Positions 1-8,145 of a DNA stretch of 64,000 bases are shown here, in pieces (the first letter of the stretch is position 1; each line of letters begins with the position of its first letter). The notes beneath the pieces were generated by a model that saw only the letters and a list, made by a program, of their open reading frames with translations, had not been told where the DNA came from and ran no database searches. This stretch comes from Bacteroidales bacterium UBA5507 (GTDB lineage: Bacteria; Bacteroidota; Bacteroidia; Bacteroidales; Lentimicrobiaceae): NCBI GenBank assembly GCA_002426195.1, contig DIOT01000047.1, positions 1 through 64,000 on the forward strand. The letters run 5' to 3'. The position numbers and the translations under genes were made by a program.

Positions 1-10
1 ATGTACTCTC

Positions 11-44
11 AACCAAGAACCAAGAACAAAGAACAAAGAACAAG
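11..44. repeat. Short degenerate tandem repeat (AACCAAGA/AACAAAGA)
   Basis: The bases just downstream of the phosphoglucomutase stop codon are copies of a 7-8 base word, AACCAAG then AACAAAG, repeated about five times. This is low-complexity intergenic DNA with no coding potential. Comparable word-like repeats of other sequence occur around 28689-28755 and 30160-30285. Confidence 0.6.
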
Positions 45-45
45 T

Positions 46-1794
46 TTAACTCCTCAATCCCATTGCTTCTATCATTCCTTCAAGGCTGGCTCTCATTGAC
101 TGATTTACTTCATAAAACTGTGATTTATCAGTGAGTTGTCCCTTTACTCCAAAATAGAATTTAATTTTAGGCTCAGTACCCGACGGGCGTACTGTAATCT
201 TTGAACCACCTTCAAGAATGAATTGTATAACATCCGATTTAGGCAACTCAATTGCATATTCCTTACCCGAATGCAAATTAGTTTCATTTTGCAGCAGATA
301 GTCCTTCACAGCCAGTACAGCCAATCCATTAATTTCAGTAGGAGGGTCCGTTCTGTATCCTTCCATCATTTTCTGAATTTCTTCTGCTCCGGCCTTACCT
401 TTCCTTGTAATTGAAATCAGGTCTTCGAGGTAAAATCCATATTTAGTGTAAATGTCAATCAGCAATTCATACATTGAGAGTCCCTGATCTTTTGCCCATG
501 AAGCTGCTTCAGCCAGCATACAGCATGAACTTACAGCATCTTTATCTCTTACAAAGTCACCAACAAGGTATCCATAACTTTCTTCGCCACCTCCGATAAA
601 AGTCATACTACCCTCATGTTCTCTGATAATTTCAGCAATATACTTAAAGCCGGTCAGCACATCAAAGCATTCAACATTACGACTTCGGGCAATGTCTTTA
701 AGTAATTCAGATGTGACAATAGTTTTGGCAATGAACTCATTTCCTGTAAGCTTACCCTTCTTTTCCCATTGAGTTATCAGATAATAAATCAGGATACTGG
801 CTGACTGATTTCCATTAAGCAGGACATATTCACCTTTATCATTTTTCACACCTATACCCACGCGATCAGCATCAGGATCTGTTGCTAAAATTAAATCAGC
901 CTTTATTTGTTTTGCCTTCTCCAATGCCATTGTCATTGCGGCCCTCTCTTCGGGATTCGGTGATACTACAGTCGGGAAATTGCCGTCAGGAATCATCTGC
1001 TCCTCAACAGTGCTTACATTGTTAAATCCGAATGCTTTCAGAGCCGGAGGAACCATTACTGCACCCGAGCCATGAATAGCTGTATAGACAATACTTAAAT
1101 TGCTTTGCTTTTTTATAATGTCAGGATTAAGTGAAAGAGTTGTCAGTGCTTTTATATAAACGTCATCAACGTCTTTCCCGATGCTTTTAATCAGTTCTTC
1201 ATTGCCCGAAAACTTAACATCGCTTACACTGGTGATCTTTTTAACTTCATTGATTACATTTTTATCGTGTGGAGGCACTAACTGACCACCATCGTTCCAA
1301 TATACCTTGTAACCATTGTATTCTTTAGGATTATGTGAAGCTGTTATAACAATTCCGGCCTGAGCTTTAAGGTGCCTTACAGCAAACGACAGTTCGGGAG
1401 TCGGGCGCAGATTCTCAAAAAGGTATACATGAATACCATTACCTGCTAAAACACCGGCACTTACTTCGGCGAAATAGCGGGAATTATTTCTCGAATCGTG
1501 AGCTATCACAACGCTTATCTTTTTGCTTTCATCATAGCTCTGTTTGAGGTAATTGGCCAAACCCTGTGTAGCCGAACCCACTGTGTACTTATTCATTCTG
1601 TTAGTACCCACACCCATGATGCCCCTAAGGCCGCCGGTGCCAAATTCCAAATCCTTATAAAAGCACTCAACAAGTTCTGCTTCTTCAAACTGGATCATTT
1701 TCTGCACTGACAATCGCGTTTCTTCGTCATAATCATTCAGCATCCATTTTTTAGCCTTCTCCAGAATAGTAGGCTCCACTGTATTGGTCGTCAT
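46..1794 (-). CDS. pgm: Phosphoglucomutase/phosphomannomutase (alpha-D-phosphohexomutase)
   Basis: This cytoplasmic enzyme of 582 residues interconverts hexose 1- and 6-phosphates and so feeds nucleotide-sugar synthesis. The family landmarks are in order: FGTGGLRG at residues 51-58, the phosphoserine loop TASHNPKEYNG with catalytic Ser153, the metal loop DPDADRVGIG near residue 305, the sugar-binding loop GGGEESYG near 400, and the phosphate-binding RPSGTEPKIKF near 540. The length is normal for the long PGM2-like group found in Bacteroidota, which often acts on both glucose and mannose phosphates, so substrate preference is not settled. It is the last of a minus-strand run with ugd and rfbD, which use UDP-glucose and dTDP-sugars that derive from its product. 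The gap of about 75 bases from the gene upstream means it may also have its own promoter. Confidence 0.93.
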   Translation of the reverse strand: MTTNTVEPTILEKAKKWMLNDYDEETRLSVQKMIQFEEAELVECFYKDLEFGTGGLRGIMGVGTNRMNKYTVGSATQGLANYLKQSYDESKKISVVIAHDSRNNSRYFAEVSAGVLAGNGIHVYLFENLRPTPELSFAVRHLKAQAGIVITASHNPKEYNGYKVYWNDGGQLVPPHDKNVINEVKKITSVSDVKFSGNEELIKSIGKDVDDVYIKALTTLSLNPDIIKKQSNLSIVYTAIHGSGAVMVPPALKAFGFNNVSTVEEQMIPDGNFPTVVSPNPEERAAMTMALEKAKQIKADLILATDPDADRVGIGVKNDKGEYVLLNGNQSASILIYYLITQWEKKGKLTGNEFIAKTIVTSELLKDIARSRNVECFDVLTGFKYIAEIIREHEGSMTFIGGGEESYGYLVGDFVRDKDAVSSCCMLAEAASWAKDQGLSMYELLIDIYTKYGFYLEDLISITRKGKAGAEEIQKMMEGYRTDPPTEINGLAVLAVKDYLLQNETNLHSGKEYAIELPKSDVIQFILEGGSKITVRPSGTEPKIKFYFGVKGQLTDKSQFYEVNQSMRASLEGMIEAMGLRS

Positions 1795-1869
1795 AACTAC
1801 TTATTTTTATTTGTAATTACTGATAAAATTTTCAAACTAACATCGAATAGGCTGTGTGGTTCAGTACAC

Positions 1870-2253
1870 TTATTGTTTATACAGAACTTTACGGTAACCC
1901 TCGATAATGTTAAGCGTATTAAAGGTAACAATAATTCCCATTCTAAGGCCTGTATGCTTCAATTTCGACTGCATACCGGCCACATGCAGGTCGGTGATTT
2001 CGGTTTCCCTGATAATCTGCAGAATTATACTATTCTCGATTATCACTTCAATCACGAGCTCTCCAGCCTTAAAAAGCTTGTAGGTTAAAGGAAACACTAC
2101 ATCTTTTTTAAAAAGGAGACCTTTATGACGCAATTCATGCAGAAGTGCTGACTTGTAGACCTGATTGTCAAGACCTGGTCCCAGGAAACTATGCACTTCC
2201 GAAACTGCTTCAAAAATCTTAGTATGTGCTTTATTAAGTTCAGCTCTGTTCAT
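1870..2253 (-). CDS. GxxExxY family protein, with the Glu of the motif replaced
   Basis: This small protein of about 127 residues matches the GxxExxY family (PDDEXK_3-like fold, function not established). The family signature normally reads GPG-x-x-E-x-x-Y-x-x-AL; here it reads GPGLDNQVYKSAL, so the naming Glu is Asn. Other parts are typical: an LHELR segment, a strand ending in IVTFN, and a basic C-terminus. The open frame runs to 2286, but the ATG at 2253 (MNRAELNK) gives the usual family N-terminus and only a 14-base overlap with the rfbD stop, so I chose it. It sits inside an NDP-sugar gene run, between rfbD and pgm. Genes of this family are often found singly inside polysaccharide and nucleotide-sugar clusters. 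A nuclease function has been suggested from fold only, and nothing here proves it. Confidence 0.8.
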   Translation of the reverse strand: MNRAELNKAHTKIFEAVSEVHSFLGPGLDNQVYKSALLHELRHKGLLFKKDVVFPLTYKLFKAGELVIEVIIENSIILQIIRETEITDLHVAGMQSKLKHTGLRMGIIVTFNTLNIIEGYRKVLYKQ

Positions 2254-3100
2254 CCAATTGATCGAGGCATTTTTTAAGACTGTCAAGCCAATGTGGAATT
2301 GTCATTCCCGTTGTTTCCTTAAAATAGGACTTATCAAGAACACTGAAACAGGGGCGTGGAGCAGCAGTTTTATATTCCCATGTCAAAATGGGAGTTATAG
2401 GGCAATTAATTCCTTTTATTTTACAGATTGCTACAGCAAAGTCATACCAGCTGCAAACACCTTCATTTGAATAGTGATAGTACCCTTCTTTTGCGTTGAG
2501 CGTTATTAATTTCATGATTGCTATAGCCAGATCCCCGGCCCACGTAGGAGTGCCTACCTGATCATAAACCATTCTCATGCTTCCCTTTTCCCTGGCAAGC
2601 CTCAGGACTGTCTTTACGAAATTATTACCGAACTCCGAATATAGCCACGATGTCCTGATAACTATAGGATTAGGATGATTGGCCAAAACATTGTCTTCAC
2701 CTTCTGATTTCGAAACGGCATATACACCATTGGGTTTTTTAGGATCGCTTTCGGAAATAGGCCTGTAACCGTATCCCTCAAAAACATAGTCTGTACTAAT
2801 GTGTACAATTCTTACACTGTGTTTTGCACATAACCGGGCTAAAATTCCAGGAGCTACGCTATTTATAAGCATTGCTGCATTTGCATCCGTTTCCGCTTTA
2901 TCAACAGCAGTATAACCTGCACAGTTTATCAACCAGTCGGGTTTGATATCTTCAAGAGCCTTCTCAACTTCTGATTCCGAAGTTATGTCAAGTTCAGGCA
3001 GATCTGTAAAATGAAAAGAAAAATCAGGGAATGATGACTGTATTCTTTGCAGCTCATTGCCTAATTGACCCTTTGATCCGGTTACCAGAATTTTGATCAT
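2240..3100 (-). CDS. rfbD: dTDP-4-dehydrorhamnose reductase
   Basis: The protein of 286 residues is an extended short-chain dehydrogenase that reduces dTDP-4-dehydro-L-rhamnose to dTDP-L-rhamnose for surface polysaccharide. It has the N-terminal NAD(P)-binding loop GSKGQLGNELQ at residues 8-18, the NCAGYTAVDKAE block at 59-70, ISTDYVFEGY at 101-110, and the catalytic pair in YAVSK (Tyr127, Lys131). A late RTSWLYSEFGNNFV block is also typical of RmlD. Its ATG overlaps the ugd stop in an ATGA arrangement, so the two are translationally coupled. RfbA, RfbB and RfbC are not in this window, so the rest of the rhamnose pathway must lie elsewhere. Confidence 0.93.
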   Translation of the reverse strand: MIKILVTGSKGQLGNELQRIQSSFPDFSFHFTDLPELDITSESEVEKALEDIKPDWLINCAGYTAVDKAETDANAAMLINSVAPGILARLCAKHSVRIVHISTDYVFEGYGYRPISESDPKKPNGVYAVSKSEGEDNVLANHPNPIVIRTSWLYSEFGNNFVKTVLRLAREKGSMRMVYDQVGTPTWAGDLAIAIMKLITLNAKEGYYHYSNEGVCSWYDFAVAICKIKGINCPITPILTWEYKTAAPRPCFSVLDKSYFKETTGMTIPHWLDSLKKCLDQLDEQS

Positions 3101-4437
3101 TTAACTGCAACTTCGTTAGATGTGTTTATTCCAATACAGAAGTAATCAAAACCCATTTTTGACAACTCTTTCCTATCAAATATGTTGCGTCCGTCAAAAA
3201 CCACCGGTCTTTTTAACAATCTTCTCACAACCGACCATGTCGGGAATCTGAATTCAGTCCATTCTGTAACAAGCAACAGTGCATCAGCATCCATCGCTGC
3301 TTCATAAGGATCCTTTGCATAAGTTATACTATCACCAATGCGGCGATGGGTTTCATTCATTGCCACAGGATCATATGCCCTAACTGTACAACCTTCCTGA
3401 AGCAGCTTATCTATAATCACCAATGATGGAGCTTCTCTCATATCATCAGTCTGAGGCTTAAATGAAAGTCCCCATAAAGCAATAGTCTTACCCTTCAAAT
3501 TCCCATCGTAGTATTGCATTAGCTTGTTAAACAGGACAGATTTTTGATTATCGTTCACATCTTCAACTGCCTTCAGGACTTTCATTTCATATCCTTGCTT
3601 ATCGGCCGTTTTTATAAGAGCTTTTACATCCTTAGGGAAACAAGAACCTCCATATCCAATGCCCGGATAGATGAATTTATTACCAATCCTGGTGTCGCTG
3701 CCGATGCCTTTACGAACCATATTAACATCAGCGCCCACTATTTCGCAAAGATTAGCTATATCATTCATGAAGCTGATCTTAGTTGCAAGCATGGAGTTTG
3801 CCGCGTATTTTGTCATTTCGGCTGATGGAACATCCATAAATATAACCGGGTGTCCATTCAAGGTAAACGGCTTATATAATCTAGACATTATTTCTTCGGC
3901 ATCAGATGATTCAACACCAACGACTATCCGGTCGGGTTTCATGAAATCATTAATTGCGTCGCCTTCTTTAAGAAATTCAGGATTGGAGGCAACACCGAAT
4001 GACAGGTTAAGTCCTCTCTTATCCAGTTCTTCCTGAACTGCCTTACGAACTTTCTTTGCAGTGCCTACGGGAACAGTACTCTTAGTAACAATCAGCATAT
4101 ACCGGTCCATATGCTTACCAACGGTCCGTGCAACATCAAGTACATATTTGAGATCTGCACTACCATCTTCATCAGGAGGCGTACCTACTGCAATGAAAAT
4201 GACTTCGCTGTCATTCACCACAGAAGGCAGGTCGGTAGTAAATAATAATCTTCCTTTTTCAACATTACGCGAAATCATCACATCAAGCCCGGGTTCATAG
4301 ATAGGGGAGATTCCGTTTTTAAGATTTTCGATTTTCTTTTCATCAATATCAACGCAAACAACATTGATTCCTACTTCCGAAAAGCATGTACCGGTAACAA
4401 GTCCCACGTATCCTGTACCAACTATGGAGATTTTCAT
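3097..4437 (-). CDS. ugd: UDP-glucose 6-dehydrogenase
   Basis: The 446-residue protein oxidises UDP-glucose to UDP-glucuronate with two NAD+. It shows the N-terminal GTGYVGLVTG nucleotide loop (residues 7-16), the EPGLD motif near 48, STVPVGTA near 119, and the catalytic cysteine in GYGGSCFPKD (Cys266). The C-terminal UDP-binding domain has the ALWGLSFKPQTDDMREA block. The length matches the bacterial family. It is the first gene of the minus-strand sugar run, overlapping rfbD by four bases. UDP-glucuronate here would serve capsule or exopolysaccharide synthesis. The 159-base upstream gap presumably holds the operon promoter. Confidence 0.95.
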   Translation of the reverse strand: MKISIVGTGYVGLVTGTCFSEVGINVVCVDIDEKKIENLKNGISPIYEPGLDVMISRNVEKGRLLFTTDLPSVVNDSEVIFIAVGTPPDEDGSADLKYVLDVARTVGKHMDRYMLIVTKSTVPVGTAKKVRKAVQEELDKRGLNLSFGVASNPEFLKEGDAINDFMKPDRIVVGVESSDAEEIMSRLYKPFTLNGHPVIFMDVPSAEMTKYAANSMLATKISFMNDIANLCEIVGADVNMVRKGIGSDTRIGNKFIYPGIGYGGSCFPKDVKALIKTADKQGYEMKVLKAVEDVNDNQKSVLFNKLMQYYDGNLKGKTIALWGLSFKPQTDDMREAPSLVIIDKLLQEGCTVRAYDPVAMNETHRRIGDSITYAKDPYEAAMDADALLLVTEWTEFRFPTWSVVRRLLKRPVVFDGRNIFDRKELSKMGFDYFCIGINTSNEVAVK

Positions 4438-4596
4438 ATAGAGTTCTTTATAATTTATTTATTAAACAGCAAATATATCAACAACAAATGAGCTAAAGAA
4501 CTCTTTAGAAATAAAAATAACTTACAATTTTAACAATTAAACAGGAGTAAATCTGCTTTTTCTTACCTGATTGATTATACATTCATAACTTCTCAG

Positions 4597-6222
4597 TCAG
4601 CTTTGTCCACTGTAGACACCAATGAATGACTTTAATGAAGAATCAATACTTTTTTTTGAAGTAGTATTGCCATTTTCTGCGATGTATTTAACCATGTACA
4701 TTCCTTCAGGATATAAGCGGCAGTCGAGGATTGTTTTATTCTCACTCACCCTTTGTGAATGCAACAAAATACCCAAAGTGTTATATACATCTATTTGTCC
4801 GAATGAGACCGGCAATTCAACAACAAATGCTTCATTTGAAGGATTCGGATACATTTGAAAATCAAGCATGTTGAAATTTTCAGCAAGTGACATAGTACTG
4901 TCGGCTATTTCAAATAGCCAAATGCGTGTATCTTCCCCATCGACATCACATTCTATGTCACCACCATTCCAACGCCTTGTATCTGCTGCTATTACAAATT
5001 CATAATCGCTTTTGCGGAAGCTGGTAACAAAGTAGCCATCGTCATCCTCGCCACCAAGGCATTTTTGACAAAGTAACTCACCCAATGAGTTAATTTCAAA
5101 CAGCCATATATCTCTGTTTTCTTCTGAGTGATTTCCCACAACATCACCATCATTGGAATCAGTTCTTCCAACAATAACAATATTTCCATTACTCAGATAA
5201 TGTATGGTTTGAGGAAATTCAGTCCCGGTACCGCCATAACATTTCTGCCAGATGACATTTCCGTCAAAATCAATTTTAACAAGCCATATATCATCTGTTT
5301 GGGATCCTGTGTTATTATAACCTAAATGGTAGCCTGATCCGGATAAATCTCCGTCATCACTATCAGCCGAGCATACAAGTAGATATCCATCTGGTAATTC
5401 AACCATAGTTTCAATCCAGTCTATACCCGAACCACCATAGCAGCTTTGCCATTGATAATTACCTGCCGAATCAAGTTTAAATAAAATAGCTTCAGGATTA
5501 TTCCAGGTATATGGCTCACATTCTATATTACCTCCGGGATCTAACATGGAACTTCCACCAAGTAATACTCCTTTGTCATTGGTTTCTATCACCGAAATGC
5601 CAAAGTCAATATTTGGTGACCCAATGGTGTAATCCCACAGCTTATTACCGTCTTTGTCAGCCTTTACAACCCACATATCGTAAGCCCCATAATACTGCGA
5701 AACATCCCCACCCGAACCGGTAACCCATCCAAACATTAATGCACCGTCGTCTGATGTAATGAATCCATCCTCTATAACATTAGAGTGATTATTTCCAAAT
5801 ACCTTATTCCAAAGAATATTTCCATCGGGATCAAGTTTAACCAGCCAAAAACTGGATGTGCCGGCGTAAGGATTTTCTATTACATCTCCATCACCTGATG
5901 CCGTGGCACCAATTACTAAAATATTACCATCCTGTGTCCAAAACATCCTTATCCCTCCATCATCAGATGATCCACCGTATTCCTTTTCACTTATAACATC
6001 TCCATTTTTTGATAATTTTGTAATCCTAAGTTTAGTATAGATATAGTTATTCCATAAAAACAAATAACCATCATCAGTCTGTAAAATATCATAAGGAATA
6101 TCTGTATCAGGTTTATCAAAGCAAGTTTGCCATTTGATCTTATTTGGCTGAGCTATGCCCTTGTTGATTGTAAATAAGAAAGCACTCGCAAGAAGAATAG
6201 CAAATTTTAAGATTTGTTTCAT
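4597..6222 (-). CDS. T9SS-exported repeat protein (type A sorting domain), C-terminus probably altered at an A8 tract
   Basis: The protein of 541 residues has a signal peptide (residues 1-24, ending GIAQ) and six or more propeller-like repeats of about 60-70 residues, each built around W-x-x-C/K-x-G-G, a DDG or DGD turn and an LxKLDxxGNxxW strand. A type IX secretion sorting domain follows, from YPNPSNEAFVVELP near residue 460. It is therefore predicted to be exported through T9SS and displayed or released. The function of the repeats is unknown. It is a close paralogue of the broken gene at 6490-8085. The last 17 residues do not look like a sorting-domain end. At an A8 run (4650-4657 on the plus strand) removal of one A would give the ending KKVLILH and stop at 4632, matching the paralogue's KKVMILH. 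Confidence 0.85.
   Translation of the reverse strand: MKQILKFAILLASAFLFTINKGIAQPNKIKWQTCFDKPDTDIPYDILQTDDGYLFLWNNYIYTKLRITKLSKNGDVISEKEYGGSSDDGGIRMFWTQDGNILVIGATASGDGDVIENPYAGTSSFWLVKLDPDGNILWNKVFGNNHSNVIEDGFITSDDGALMFGWVTGSGGDVSQYYGAYDMWVVKADKDGNKLWDYTIGSPNIDFGISVIETNDKGVLLGGSSMLDPGGNIECEPYTWNNPEAILFKLDSAGNYQWQSCYGGSGIDWIETMVELPDGYLLVCSADSDDGDLSGSGYHLGYNNTGSQTDDIWLVKIDFDGNVIWQKCYGGTGTEFPQTIHYLSNGNIVIVGRTDSNDGDVVGNHSEENRDIWLFEINSLGELLCQKCLGGEDDDGYFVTSFRKSDYEFVIAADTRRWNGGDIECDVDGEDTRIWLFEIADSTMSLAENFNMLDFQMYPNPSNEAFVVELPVSFGQIDVYNTLGILLHSQRVSENKTILDCRLYPEGMYMVKYIAENGNTTSKKSIDSSLKSFIGVYSGQS
4656..4836 (-). repeat. Near-identical T9SS sorting-domain segment, copy 1
   Basis: This 181-base segment encodes most of the C-terminal sorting domain of the 4597-6222 gene. 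It matches 6513-6693 at all but about five positions by direct reading, while the rest of the two genes is only moderately similar. Similarity continues weakly beyond the stop codons (4490-4640 against 6398-6500), including the shared block GCTAAAGAACTCTTTA. Confidence 0.8.
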
Positions 6223-6281
6223 AGAATGTTATTTATCAGGAGAATTTAGATAGCAAGACCCCCTCCATTCAAATAGACATA

Positions 6282-6373
6282 TACAGTGGTCCATCAGAGA
6301 CGCAAGAGAATTCCAGAATTTGCGAGATGCAATTTGCATTAATATTTTGAAATGTTAAATAAATTATTGTGTA
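6282..6373 (-). repeat. Shared upstream element, copy 1
   Basis: Read on the minus strand, this stretch begins TACACAATAATTTATTT and runs to about 60 bases before the start codon of the 4597-6222 gene. The same order of sequence blocks recurs at 14335-14437, upstream of another T9SS gene. Shared blocks include AAATATT, TTGCA, AATTCTCT and a closing GATGGA-C-A-TGTA. It does not encode protein. It may be a leader or promoter region, or a remnant of a duplication. Confidence 0.6.
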
Positions 6374-6489
6374 TGAACTATTACTCCTACATTTTGCTAA
6401 AGAACTCTTTACAAATGCTTACAATTTTATCAATTTTCCTACTGATACTTCCCAGTCAGCTTGTCCACTTTAGACTCCAATTTATGTCT

Positions 6490-8085
6490 TTAATGAAGTA
6501 TCATTACCTTTTTTGAAGTAGTATTGCCATTTTCTGTGATGTATTTAACCATGTACATTCCTTCAGGATATAAGCGGCAGTCGAGGATTGTTTTATTCTC
6601 ACTCACCCTTTGTGAATGCAACAAAATACCCAAAGTGTTATACACATCTATTTGCCCGGATGAGACCGGCAATTCAACGACAAATGCTTCATTGGTTGGA
6701 TTGGGATAAACCTTTATGTTTTTGTCGATTACATCCATCTTATTTACCCCCACGGTTGTATCCATTACAGAGATCAACCAAATTTGATGATCTCCTACAA
6801 ATACAGGCTGACATGTTATCTGTCCCAAATCTGATGAATACGGGAAGGTTGAGCCGATAATAAAATGCGTATCCGATAGTTTAATCACTGCTGACTGGAG
6901 TTCCATGACCGTGCTCCCACCAAAACATTGAGATGAAATAATTTCGCCATCTTCACCAACCTTAAGAACCCAAATATTAGTATAAGGATAGCCAGGAGAG
7001 TGATTATCTGTTACATCATAATCAGTTGAACTTGTTCTTCCAACCACAACATAACCATCTCCAGTTTTGAATATACTATAAGGATAGTCACCTTTTGTGC
7101 CTCCATAGCATTTTTGCCATACAATTTGACCGTAAAGATCTGTTTTTACCAACCAGATATCAGCTGTCGGGGTATTAAATTCCCATCCTTCATGGTATCC
7201 TGAGCCGGTAGCATCTCCTTCACCATTCCTGACATAGCAGGCTAGCATATAACCATCCGGCAATTCATTCATATCCCTGATATAATCGTGATAATTAGTT
7301 CCAATGCAGTTCTGCCATTCAACCTGACCAACCGGATTCAACTTGGTAATAGATAAATCAGCGCTCCCATTTACAGAGGTTATACAGCTTGTATTGCCTC
7401 CCGGTTCACCTAATGTTGAACATGAAACAAGAAGGTCTCCATCGGAGGTGGCAAGCACTGCTTCGGGGTAGTCAAGAGAATAGTCCCCTAAAGTGAAATC
7501 CCATTCTTTCTGGCCCTCTGAATTAATTTTTATTAGCTATGCGTCATAAGCGCCGAAAGACACAGATATATCTCCGTCATTTGAGTCTGTCCATCCGTAA
7601 GCAACCAGCCCTCCATCTGTTGTTACTGCTGCATCCCATATATGATCGAGCCCATAACCTCCAAACATCTTATCCCATATAATATTACCTTCAGGGTCTA
7701 TCTTTAGAATCCAGAAATTGAGCTTTCCATTTGAAAATGGATTATACGAAATATCGCCATCCGATGATGATGATCCTCCAACCAGATAGTAATTTCCATC
7801 CAATGTTTGAAAGATCCTGTAGCAACCATCATCATTTGATCCGCCATATCTTTTCTGCCATAACACATTACCTTCAAGGTCTGTTTTAATTAAAAAAGCA
7901 TCCCTTTTTATGTTGGTGTCACTTGGGATTAAACCGGTTAACAGAAATCCGACTCCTGTATGCACCATATCGTATAATTCCTCTTTTCTTGGCCCCCCGA
8001 TACATTGTTGCCACTCTATCTCCAAGCTTTGGGCAAATGAGAATAGGGAAAGAATTATTGAAAATAATGTGAAAATAGCTCTCAT
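6490..8085 (-). pseudogene. T9SS-exported repeat protein interrupted by an in-frame amber codon
   Basis: Two open pieces, 7540-8085 (signal peptide plus first repeats) and 6490-7536 (remaining repeats plus sorting domain), lie in the same reading frame and are separated only by a TAG at 7537-7539. Together they make about 531 codons, matching the 541-residue paralogue at 4597-6222. The paralogue reads GAYDMWVVKADKDG where this gene reads GAYDA-stop-LIKINSEG, so the TAG lies where the paralogue has Trp (TGG), a single G-to-A change. The signal peptide is MRAIFTLFSIILSLFSFAQ, and the C-terminus ends normally with KKVMILH. It could be a recent pseudogene, a base-call error, or rarely read through; genuine TAG stops elsewhere in the window argue against recoding. 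Confidence 0.8.
6513..6693 (-). repeat. Near-identical T9SS sorting-domain segment, copy 2
   Basis: This is the partner of 4656-4836, encoding YPNPTNEAFVVELP through the KYITENGNTTSKK end. It keeps about 97 percent identity with the other copy while the flanking repeat region does not, which suggests gene conversion or a shared mobile sorting cassette. Confidence 0.8.
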
Positions 8086-8100
8086 AGTGTGAAAATTATA

Positions 8101-8133
8101 GGAGCCGTGGTTTTGTCATAAAACCACGGCTCC
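8101..8133 (-). terminator. Strong hairpin, probable terminator of the large T9SS gene
   Basis: A perfect 14-base stem (GGAGCCGTGGTTTT pairing with AAAACCACGGCTCC) with a five-base loop lies 13 bases past the stop codon at 8146 and before the start of the next gene at 8085. On the minus strand it is followed by TATAATTTT, a weak U-tract, so it could terminate or protect a 3' end. Confidence 0.6.
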
Positions 8134-8145
8134 CTGTTTTGAAAT

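Noticed and set aside
2165..2470. Open plus-strand frame antisense to rfbD and the GxxExxY gene
   Set aside because: It is antisense to two recognised genes and matches nothing known.
7537..7539. TAG recoding as a general feature of the organism
   Set aside because: TAG ends ordinary genes in the window, such as pstS (stop at 26149-26151) and the small lipoprotein gene ending at 46133, so a reassigned code is unlikely.
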